From: Planctomycetaceae bacterium
GTDB taxonomy: Bacteria > Planctomycetota > Planctomycetia > Pirellulales > Pirellulaceae
Length of the DNA: 64,000 nucleotides
NCBI GenBank assembly: GCA_018660825.1
Contig: JABJJO010000200.1
Coordinates: forward strand, 42,505-106,504
Direction: 5' to 3'
The position numbers and the translations under genes were made by a program. Positions within the stretch are counted from its first letter, which is position 1. Each line of letters opens with the position of its first letter. Shown piece by piece: positions 1-9,700 of this stretch. The notes under the pieces were generated by a model. It was given only the letters and a program-made list of their open reading frames with translations, had not been told where the DNA came from and searched no databases.

Positions 1-688
1 GGCGGGAAATGGTGTCTATCAAGCCATCAGCCAAAGGTCCAAATCCTCCAACACCTGCTACAAAATGCACGTTGCGTTTACTGACGTGATTAGCATAATC
101 CTTTTCGTACGAAATAATACGTTGTACTAACTGAGTTAACTGTTGTCGATTTTCCGCGGGTAAACGCCCCAGTGCCACATCGACTCGACCGTCGCCATCA
201 AAATCCGCGTAATGCGAGTCGGACGCAATTTCTGGGTCCGATCCAAACAGAACATTTACCTTTGCGCGGTGGTAAAACGTGGGTACCTCCACCGACAATA
301 TCGAACCCAACGGTGGTTTGGATATTTTTTTTGAACCAGTATCTCCGCGTACATAACTTGGTGCATCACCGACAATTAGGATCGCCTTGACTTGGGATCT
401 GCGAGGCAGCGCCAAAATGGTTGCGCGAGTCAATCCAGCAGTCGCAGCTGGCACGACAAACTGCAACTTGTGACCTTGCTTTTCGCGATACTCACACCAA
501 GGCTGCAACGCACTTCGCAGCGCGACGGGACATACAACAACTGTGTCCGTGGCGACAATCGTACTGCCAGAAAAACAAGTGAACCACCCCAGAGCAGACA
601 AAGTCAACAAAGTATTTAGCGGAAAAACTCGCCTCAACTGTTGACGGTTAACAAGCGAAGCATTCCAACGAATTGTCATCCACCGCAT
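1..688 (-). CDS. Gingipain-like (C25 family) cysteine peptidase, N-terminal part
   Basis: I translated this frame by hand: an open frame starts at ATG 688 and runs off the left edge without a stop (229 codons seen). An AGGAG lies 11 bases before the start. The N-terminus has a hydrophobic stretch at about residues 24-45 that fits a signal peptide or anchor. After it come a Rossmann-like region, an ILIVGDAP strand, an SDSHYADFDGDGRVDVALG segment and GRLPAENRQQL...ISYEKDY. The GRLP...YEKD pattern is typical of the C25 (gingipain/clostripain-like) fold. The catalytic His and Cys should lie beyond the edge, so activity cannot be judged. It follows the TPR gene by 22 bases and is probably the last gene of that operon. 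It is probably an exported protease or a protein-sorting peptidase; the family is fairly sure, the role is not. Confidence 0.75.
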   Translation of the reverse strand, partial: MRWMTIRWNASLVNRQQLRRVFPLNTLLTLSALGWFTCFSGSTIVATDTVVVCPVALRSALQPWCEYREKQGHKLQFVVPAATAGLTRATILALPRRSQVKAILIVGDAPSYVRGDTGSKKISKPPLGSILSVEVPTFYHRAKVNVLFGSDPEIASDSHYADFDGDGRVDVALGRLPAENRQQLTQLVQRIISYEKDYANHVSKRNVHFVAGVGGFGPLADGLIDTISR

Positions 689-710
689 CAATCCGCGATC
701 TCCTAATGCA

Positions 711-2090
711 CTAATTAACCAATGCCAATCCAACAATTGCACGACCGTGGTGCTTGTTTAACACTAAACACTTTTCATATGATTCTCGAGCCGAGGCACG
801 ATCGTTCAATGCCCGCTGTGATTCCGCCAAGTAGAACCAAACCTGCTCTTCTTGTACCAATACATCGCTAGCTTTCGTGAACGAAACTATCGCCTCGCGA
901 ATATTATTATCACGCCATTGCAACTTCCCAGATTCATACTGATGCCAAGCGTGGTAAATCGTTACCTTTTCTTGACTGCCTTGAGTTTGATACAGTTGAA
1001 CTAATTTGTGACAAATCTCCGCATTAGCCTGAAATGTTTTGCTGGCACGAATTCGAGTCCCACGCAACCAAGCCGCTTCGGCTTTACCCTCATCATCCAT
1101 CGCTAAAAATGCATCACCGGCGAGTTCCCACAGTCGAGTTGATTCTCCATCATGGATTAACCATTTCGATAGATAAGCCAACGCCTTCACTGGTTCATCA
1201 TTTGCCAAGTGAGCATCGATCATGGCCTCCGCATAGCCTGGTCGCCAAAGTGGATCAATCATCTCGAGTGCCCTTGCTCCTTCATTAACCGCCTTTTCAA
1301 ATTCCCCTTTTTGTAGTGCAACCGAACTTGCCAGCATATGTTTCGCCGATCCCATACTTGCAACCGCATCCACATCCCAATCGCGAGACAACGGATAAAT
1401 AATTATCATTCCCGAAGTATGCATCGAATGATCGTAAGATACGCGAGCTTCATATTCATCATACGTATCACCGGGCACCTCATAGGCCCAAGATCGCATT
1501 TGGTGAGCACGCATCGAATTAGGATTACGTGTGATCAAACCGTCGAGCACACGAATCGCTTCCGAAACTCGATCCTCACGAATTAGGATACGTGCCAGGC
1601 TCAACTCTGATATCGGATCGGCGCCCGCCTTGCGAAGATATTTTTCGGCTTCAGCACGACGATTCAAACGCAACAAATTAAAACCTATCTGTTGATTCGC
1701 ATGAACAGCCAATTCATTATTGGAATTCGCCACCGGCAATACCATCTGAATCGCTTTTTCCATTTCCCCCCGACGACTCAAGCAAATCCCATACTTAAAC
1801 TGTTGCTCCAGCGTCAAACTACCCAAACTCGTCGCGCGTTTAAAACAATACTCAGCCTCGGGCATCAGTGCAAACGTAGTGTAAATTTGACCTAGATTAA
1901 CCCAATCATCCTTACTGTGTGTATCTAAGTCTGTCTCCATCTGACGGACAGCCGTGCGATTACCCAGTTCTAATTTATTCACACGTGACTTTACAGGCGC
2001 ACTGAATCCACCATTTTTCTGATAACGCATACCAATCAAAACTAATTCCACAACCACTATGATAAGCAATACAACTCGAGATCGTTTCAC
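711..2090 (-). CDS. TPR-repeat protein with N-terminal membrane anchor
   Basis: A 459-residue protein. Residues about 5-20 form one hydrophobic helix preceded by KRSR, so it is probably a single-pass anchor with the rest outside the cytoplasm. The remainder is helical TPR-like repeats, recognisable as W..LG..Y......EAE..F.RA and W..LAESQRALNDRASARESYEKCL near the C-terminus. The start is GTG at 2090, fixed by an excellent AAGGAG six bases upstream that overlaps the end of the FG-GAP gene; the intergenic gap is only 2 bases, so the two are translationally linked. TPR proteins scaffold protein complexes. Its neighbours suggest that it assembles something with the FG-GAP protein and the C25 peptidase at the cell surface, which is inference. 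Confidence 0.8.
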   Translation of the reverse strand: MKRSRVVLLIIVVVELVLIGMRYQKNGGFSAPVKSRVNKLELGNRTAVRQMETDLDTHSKDDWVNLGQIYTTFALMPEAEYCFKRATSLGSLTLEQQFKYGICLSRRGEMEKAIQMVLPVANSNNELAVHANQQIGFNLLRLNRRAEAEKYLRKAGADPISELSLARILIREDRVSEAIRVLDGLITRNPNSMRAHQMRSWAYEVPGDTYDEYEARVSYDHSMHTSGMIIIYPLSRDWDVDAVASMGSAKHMLASSVALQKGEFEKAVNEGARALEMIDPLWRPGYAEAMIDAHLANDEPVKALAYLSKWLIHDGESTRLWELAGDAFLAMDDEGKAEAAWLRGTRIRASKTFQANAEICHKLVQLYQTQGSQEKVTIYHAWHQYESGKLQWRDNNIREAIVSFTKASDVLVQEEQVWFYLAESQRALNDRASARESYEKCLVLNKHHGRAIVGLALVN

Positions 2091-2092
2091 CG

Positions 2093-3592
2093 CTACTCCT
2101 TAATCCAAATGGTTATGGGCTGATTCTCAACTATACTCAATGGGATTCTAAATTGGCCGGCAACGATATCATTTTTTCCATCACCGTCTACATCACCACA
2201 CCCCACGGCAATTAACTCGGTTGGTTTGGTGTCGACCAAGTGTTGTCGATTGAATTTATTGTTCTCATTTTCAAGCCAAATAATGCTCGGATTCCGGGGG
2301 TTTGCATAGTCGTTGGACATGCTAACTAGGACAACATCGGTATCGCCATCGCCATCAACATCAGTAGCCGCCGTTCCGTAGGATCCGCCGAGTTGACCGA
2401 TTTGTTCATCTTCGAATTTCCAGTCACCTAAGTTTCGCAACCAAATCACTCCATGATATGGTTGTGGCCAACCGTGACCAAATTCAAGATTGTCACCTTG
2501 ACTCATGAGCAGATCCATCTTGCCGTCCTGGTCGATGTCTGCTGCGATCAATCCGCCACCACCGACGTCGAAATTGTCAGTCAGAAACAATACGCGGGGC
2601 GTAAAATTGCCTTGACCGTCATTTTCAAGAGCCCAAACTTCCTCTTCGTCTTGGGTGACTATGGCTCCAATATCCAAATCGCCATCATTGTCGTAGTCCG
2701 CGACCGGCACATGTACAATTCCTGGGCGGGCGATGATCTCTTTATCGCGATAAACGCCGTCACCCATATTTTCTAGTATAACAACTCCCCCGCGCGCATA
2801 ACCAAAAACGGCTACGACTAAATCCGTGTCGCCGTCGTCGTCGAAGTCACCAAACTGTACGTCAGCCACTCGACGAACATCCCGCAACAGCACCCGCCGT
2901 CGGTAACCCTCATCAACCTTTTCGAACAACGTCACTGTGCCAATTAACTCATCCGAAGGCATCAAGTCGCCTAAGGTCGAGACGACGATATCCTGATCGC
3001 CGTCTTGGTCAACATCAACAACCGTTGCGTGGGCTGGCGCAATTAGCTTGTCGCCTATAAGCGTTTGATCCCATTTATGCCGAACAGATCCGCTAGACAA
3101 TACGTCATTTAGAGCATCTGGATTGGTTTCAAGTTGTTTCTGGATATCAATTTTCTCGCTACCACGATAATGATAAGCGGTTACCGTGTTTTTCGAAGCA
3201 TTGCAAACTAGGATTTCTTGATCCCCATCGCCATCAATATCGATTACTTGGACGTTAGTAATCCGGATTTCATGAGCCGCTAAATTTTCATCAAACGGTG
3301 CGTCATTGACTTGCAGCAACTCAGCAAATTCGGCAGGAATGTGTTTTTTGATCGGCAGAGAAATTTGACTCCAATTCACATCTGGGTGCCGAGTCAAAAT
3401 TGGAATTTCTGAGTTCAACGCCGGCTCGACCCCCATCATCCCCCAAGTTACAGCCAAAAGACCGCACAAACAGAACAACAACATTGCCATCACACTAGGC
3501 CGGTGCAATCTGTCACTTGAATCAGCGACAATCGTTTCTGAATTATCTATTTCCGTTTGCATGTCGTCTGATGCACACATTCTTTCGCCCAT
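2093..3592 (-). CDS. FG-GAP/VCBS repeat protein, membrane anchored
   Basis: A 499-residue protein with one transmembrane helix at about residues 34-54 and a large extracytoplasmic part. At least seven calcium-binding-like motifs of the form D-x-D-x-D-G-D-x-D are visible (DIDGDGDQEI, DVDQDGDQDI, DFDDDGDTDL, DYDNDGDLDI, DIDQDGKMDL, DVDGDGDTDV, DVDGDGKNDI). They are spaced like the blades of an integrin-type beta-propeller. Such proteins bind calcium and mediate protein or carbohydrate contacts. ATGs at 3592, 3580 and 3562 are all possible starts and none has a strong Shine-Dalgarno. It is the first gene of the operon with the TPR protein and the C25 peptidase. The fold is confident; the ligand is unknown. 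Confidence 0.85.
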   Translation of the reverse strand: MGERMCASDDMQTEIDNSETIVADSSDRLHRPSVMAMLLFCLCGLLAVTWGMMGVEPALNSEIPILTRHPDVNWSQISLPIKKHIPAEFAELLQVNDAPFDENLAAHEIRITNVQVIDIDGDGDQEILVCNASKNTVTAYHYRGSEKIDIQKQLETNPDALNDVLSSGSVRHKWDQTLIGDKLIAPAHATVVDVDQDGDQDIVVSTLGDLMPSDELIGTVTLFEKVDEGYRRRVLLRDVRRVADVQFGDFDDDGDTDLVVAVFGYARGGVVILENMGDGVYRDKEIIARPGIVHVPVADYDNDGDLDIGAIVTQDEEEVWALENDGQGNFTPRVLFLTDNFDVGGGGLIAADIDQDGKMDLLMSQGDNLEFGHGWPQPYHGVIWLRNLGDWKFEDEQIGQLGGSYGTAATDVDGDGDTDVVLVSMSNDYANPRNPSIIWLENENNKFNRQHLVDTKPTELIAVGCGDVDGDGKNDIVAGQFRIPLSIVENQPITIWIKE

Positions 3593-3637
3593 TTTTCGCT
3601 GAAAGGATCTATTTAAGCACCGTCAATATATCCAAAT

Positions 3638-3666
3638 TAGTGCTTGTATTGCACTAGCAATAGTGC
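3638..3666. repeat. Three-part inverted repeat able to form two alternative hairpins
   Basis: TAGTGC (3638-3643), GCACTA (3651-3656) and TAGTGC (3661-3666) lie in the 170-base gap between the giant gene and the FG-GAP gene. The middle copy can pair with either flank: one hairpin has a 7-base loop, the other a 4-base loop reading GCAA on the plus strand and TTGC on the minus strand. This layout resembles an attenuator or a weak terminator for the minus-strand giant gene. No U-tract follows, so its function is uncertain. Confidence 0.4.
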
Positions 3667-3762
3667 CTGACAACACTTTCCCTAATAAAACACTATTCAA
3701 TCTACATTTACGCGGTGCCTTAATACCGGGTGCAATGAACCGCTTGCACATACACATTTAGA

Positions 3763-6700
3763 TTATGACGTAATTGTTTCCATTGAAACGGGACTCGGAA
3801 ACCAACACCGCAGGATCCAGAGTAGCGATCCGGTGAACAACAAAATACCGTAAATTGGAAAAATCCAACCGAAGATCATCGGCAGGCTAACCAGTATTGC
3901 TAGCAGCGCTACAATGGTGCTAACGACTCTTGTTTTACTTATCACACGCACGAGCAAAAATAGTATGCTTAAGCTAATCAACACAGCCATCACTCCGCCC
4001 ACTCGCCAAATCGACTCGCGCAACTCCAAACCTAAGTAGTTTGCACTGAACTCATATTTGTCATCCAAATACTCAAAGTCAAAACGATCGTATTCCACTT
4101 GAAACTCCACACTGTCAAAATCCAAATCGAATCCAGTGACGCTAGCCAAGCCCGTCGCTTCCCGGCCGGCAAAATATCCGTTCGATGCACGACCAGAATC
4201 ACCCACTGCAGATTGATCGAGTTGTTGTTCACCGCCCATGCCGCCCATGCCACCCCCCATGCCACCGACGTTTTCGGATTGGGATTCGTTGCTAACTGTA
4301 GGCTGTTCATCTCCCATGCGGCCGCGGTGTATGCTGGCAACTCCATCAACGATCGTTCCGTTTCGCATTTCTAATTCAGTCTGTTGTTGCTGCTGGTAAC
4401 GCTTAAATTGCTCTCGCTGTTGCGTCAGAGGGGAACTGAAATTTTCTTGATTTCTCTGTGACGCATTTAAATCAAATCCGAGGTCTTGCCCTTGGGGCCC
4501 CGTAACACTCTGTTTTTGCAAGTCGTCTAACTTATCGCCTTTACCTCCTTGATCTCGATCGTAAAGCCGTCTATTTGTCTTACCTTCCTTGCTCTCACCA
4601 CTTTGCGGTGCCAGCAAACTATTATTTCTAAACCAGAGTCCATCGGCTTCTTTCTTGCTGCTCGGTTTTACCGCTGACTGTGTACTCGGAACGTCAAAAT
4701 TACTTCCTAATTGATTCACCGCGTTTCGCGAAAAACCATTGGACTGCTGTTCAAAACCTTGCTGCAATCTCGCTCGATTATCCAGCATCAACTCATCATT
4801 TTCCTGACCGGAACTCTCGTCTTCTACTAGTTCAAGCACCTGCTCTCCCAACTCCGCTAAATCCTTTTCGTTGCGTTGGTTAATGTCGCTTTGATCGGAA
4901 TACACATTCAAATCGGTTTGAGTTTGTAAGCTATTGTACAAACGGATTTTTTCGTAATCATTTCCAGACTTTGTTGCCCGCTTCAGCTTTCCAGACACTT
5001 CTTCATTCACCACAATCGCCTGTCGAGATAGTAATTCACCGTTGGTAAATCGCGAAATACTTCGTCCCGCAATCATCCCCCAACCGCTGTCCGATTGATG
5101 ATTTAGCGGCTCAGCGTCTCCTCCAAATCCATACCAATTATGCCGTTTCGGTAAATACAGCTTTAAGAATAATTTTTCTGCTTGAATATTCGTCGTGCGA
5201 ATAAATGGCAACATGCTCAATTCTCCGTATTGCGATAAGGCTTTCATCCACCCGGCGTAATGAACCACAACTCGATACGACAAGTCGCCCGCATTCGTCT
5301 TTACCAACGGAAGCCGAATTTGCCCTGCAACTCCAGTGTCCACAGGTTTAACGGGTTCTCCAGCAACCAATACGGACCACAATTTAGACTCCAGGGGTAT
5401 TTGGATGTCAAGAAACTGTTCTTTTTGATTGTCAACTAGTAACTCAATCTTGCCACGGTAAGTCCCAGCGTAATCAACAATCAACGAAGTCGTAGCCATA
5501 CGGATTTTTGCTTCATCTTTATCGACGATGTCTCGCGATTGCGTCCTAAATTCCAATACCGCTTGATCCGCGTCACCCTGCACGACAAACGCCTTCAAGA
5601 CGCGTTCACCAATAACAGCCGTCAATTGATTCCATTGTTTTTGCTGCCGATTCAACGCAACAACATTGGACATCGAATCCAATACCTCTTCGACAACATC
5701 TCCACTACTCTCAAGTGAAATATATTGCTGCTGCACTTCCGCATTTTCGACAATCGGAACCGGCACCTTATTGCTACCGCCTGGTTGCCGATCATTTTCG
5801 ACAAGCACGCTATATTCGCCTAGAATTTCATCTTCCAAATACAACGTGACTCGGATGGGTGACTGAGGGTCATCACTATCCACGGGTGTCTTATCGATTT
5901 GCCGAACATACTGTCCCCGTATTCGACTATCTTTCAATGCAGCCGGTAGCAGAAAGCGGACTTCCTGGATCCCAGCATCTTCGATTTTATACGACAGCAA
6001 AATGGTTTCTTCGATTGATCTATTTGAAACATTCGCATTTGAAAACGTGGTGCACGCCACTTTAGGTGTGCGTCTGACCAATTTAAATCGAGCGGAGTAG
6101 TTTTTCCCCGTGAACCTCAACGCTGTCCGCGCCATTGTTCGCTGACTCTGCTTGAGCCACGCGAACATGGTGGCCATCGATACGGATTCCCCTTGGGTGA
6201 CATCAAGCAACTCAATATTGAACGACGGGTCCGACAACAAAACGGTTTGCCCACGTTGACTCGTAACCCCCGGGGTCGCTAAATACGGCACATCCGTCGT
6301 CATATCCTGCAGTTGCCGTTCCAACATACCTTCTATAAGAACGTTCAAATTACCGCTCACTCCATGAGATAATAATATCGTGATCAGTTGCGCCGGGCCA
6401 CCTAGTGATTCGACGGGCGTAGCCGACCAATCGGCCAGCGCCGCCGTTCTAACTTGCCGAATCGCCAAATCAGCGGGAACAAGCACTCGAACTTGGTGGA
6501 TTGGCCTATTTTGAATTCGAAATTGCACCTGTGTTTCTAACGAAATCTGTTGTGGCGAAACTCGGACCAGCGAATTAATATTTGCGGTAACGGCTGCGGT
6601 AACGGGCTTCGCGGTGAACTGCAAATCAAACCCTGTCCCACTGAATCGATACGCCTGTACAACCTGTACTCCCAGCGGGTTAACCCGATTGGCCGGTTGA

Positions 6701-9700
6701 GCGGTTTTCGCTATCGCTTCATTGACATCATCTCGATTAACGCCCTGAGTCTGAGTAACAAACAATTCTAACGCGGGGCTGCGGCGAATGGTAATTGTAC
6801 CCTTTTGAGAAACGGCGTCTGGAACAGATACTGCGGGCACTGAGAACAAATCACCCGTTTTCTCGGGCAAGCTGCGATAGCGTAACAAACCAATATGGAG
6901 CGTCGCTTGGTTTTCGGCCGGCTCTAACAGTTCAACGGTAACACTCTGCCGATCGTTGGCATCCCGCTGTACTTCCCAACTACGAATATTCCCGCCCGTT
7001 ACCGCCGCCACCCGATATTCTTTGGGTACGACGAACCTAAAGATTTCTAATTGACTATTTCTAAATTCCAGTCGCACTTGCCAATCAACATACACACCAT
7101 CTTCTTGCACATCCACGAGTATTTGCGAGTCCGCTATCAGATCACGATCCGCTCCGTTCTGAGAGACAATTGACCGCCAGCGAAAATCAAATCCACCATT
7201 TAGTTTAAGCGGCGACTCCACCCGTTGATTATCCACGTCGGTATTCAATTCAGCAGTGCCTAAATGGCCGTTCCACCTTATTTCAGTATCCTTACGAGGC
7301 ACGTTCAGCACTAGCAAACCAGCCGCCCCAATCGGCAAACTACCTTTTGCCAATCGCCAACCACCTTGCCGTTGCACTTGTAACTTAAAGCCGACCCGCA
7401 ATTCATGATGCCCCCGTCCCTTAATGAATAAAGTATGACTATTGCCGCGCAGAACTTGTTGCGGAACTGTATTCACTGCTTGTTGCCCTGCCCCATTGGT
7501 TGGATTCCCAGTACCGCCATTAAGCCCACGCACTTGGATTTGCGCCGGTAGTTTGTCGAGGGTCGCATATTGTAAAACAAGATCATTCAAGGCCAAGCCA
7601 ATAGCGACTTCCCGTCCACTGAACACTTCAATTCCCAGCACGCCTTCAATGAAAATCCCGTCATCGTCAAACAAAGTGCTCTCATACTTAACTGAACTAA
7701 AAGCATATTCCACAGGCAACACTTCGTGCTCCAATGGTAATTCTGGGTAGGCCTGACGCCATAATTGAGAATACAACTCTAGCGGAATCAAAAGCTGATC
7801 TGCGGGAGTTCTCTTTGTTGGTAATTGAGCGGGATCATACGGCACGACAACAGCATCAACAGGAACTTGCACCGTCTGCACTTCTTCGCTCGGTTCATTC
7901 TGCTGTGCATTGGCGATCCCGCTAAACAGCAGCAAAGCAAGAAACAAACCACAACCAAGTCCGGTGATTCTCGAAGCTCGTTTTCCAAACCAGCAGACGC
8001 CCGGTTTAAGTAAATGGTAGAAGCAATAAATCAACGACAACGTGAGTGCCATCACAAACACAACTTCAAACACTTGCCGATAAAATCGCAACGCCGGAAC
8101 AGCAGATGCTAATGCTACCAACGCCAGCACACCCAGCACGTAGTTGCGTTTCACCAGCACATCTCGCGGCAACAACAGCAAGCCTACAAGCAAAACAGCG
8201 ATGCCCGCAATCCAAGCCCATAAAGTGATAAAACTTTTACGCACTAACCTACCGACCAATTTAGGTGCACCACCTAAGCTTTGAAACTCGTAGCGGACGA
8301 AATCCATGTATTTCACATCGAGGTCCCCGTTTGAATCTTGAGGTTTGTTCAACAGATCGACATTTAGGCTCTGCATGCCCTGTAACGCCCAAGTTTGACT
8401 CGCTCGATAGGAGTATTTATCGCCATTTCCATCGCCCAAAAGGTCAATTCCACCCATAGGCGACTCAGCTTCCTCGGGCACCATTTCACTACTGGGATCA
8501 GGAGAAGCCGTTTGCCTTGGCCGGGGACTTGATTCCCCTTCCGCAAATTCCTTCAGAACACGGTCAGCCCCAGGCCTATTGCTTGGCCGATTAGGCGAAT
8601 CACTTGGCGACGCTGGGGCCTCAATATTTGATTCACCCGCAAACACTTCCACTTGGTCCATTAGCTGTGATTTGCTGGCCGCCGATTCTTCTCCGTCCGC
8701 AAAATCGAATTCGGCAGTAACCGCAAAATCTTCTGATGATGGGGCGCTATACGCAACACTATCCGACATAGGAACTGCCATAAAATTCCGCACTCCTCCG
8801 CCACCGGCGAGCACCGCAAACGTCGCAAACGCACTTTGATTCAAAACATGTGGCAATCCCGTAAGTTGCATGTTTGATTCAGCATACGGCTGCACAACAA
8901 AATTACCAGGTACGATCATTTGCCAGCGAATCAATCCTGCCTCAATTGGCTTTTGCTGTTGCTGTTGCTCTGCGGATACGCCAGCAAATTCAAATAGTTC
9001 GGGTGCCAGCAGTTGAAAACCATCATGGCCTACTGAAAGCCGTTCCTCGTAGACGATACGCAAATCCCGCTTGAATCCAACATTTTCTTTGGCATAAGGA
9101 ATACTAACAAGAAAGCGATTGGTGGTGCCAGATACTTTCTGTGGTTTGACCGTATCAGCACCATCAATCACAACACTCCATAAACTGGCTTTCTCTGGCA
9201 GTGCTACTTGGATATAACTCGCTTTAGTTAAGATTTCAAAACGGGCTACCGATTGATACACACCATGCCTACTGACAAAAGAGACGATTTCACTGCGCTG
9301 AATTAACGTACTAGGCACACTGGATAATGTGGGCCTACTTATCGCTAACCGCACATTCGGCCGCATCCCCGTATATCCATAAGCTCCAACTCGATGTTTA
9401 CCAACGTTATACCCATTAACAACCAACTCACCCACGTCGACAGGCTTAAGTCGCGAGTCTGGTCCGAGGTCAGTTGCCGCGGCATCCTCTACTTTAATTG
9501 CTAACTCCGGTGACGATTCGACCGACAGGACTCCAGATTGATAAACAACACTTTCCGCGGTGGCAATTGCTGGAGTGTATGTGGTTGTAGATTCTTGGAT
9601 CACTTGTTCAAAATCAACTCCAATAACAACCACTCCCGCAGTCGGCTTATCAAGCGTGACAGTCCAGAGGCGGTGCCCGTCCGCTTCTATACTTGAAAAT

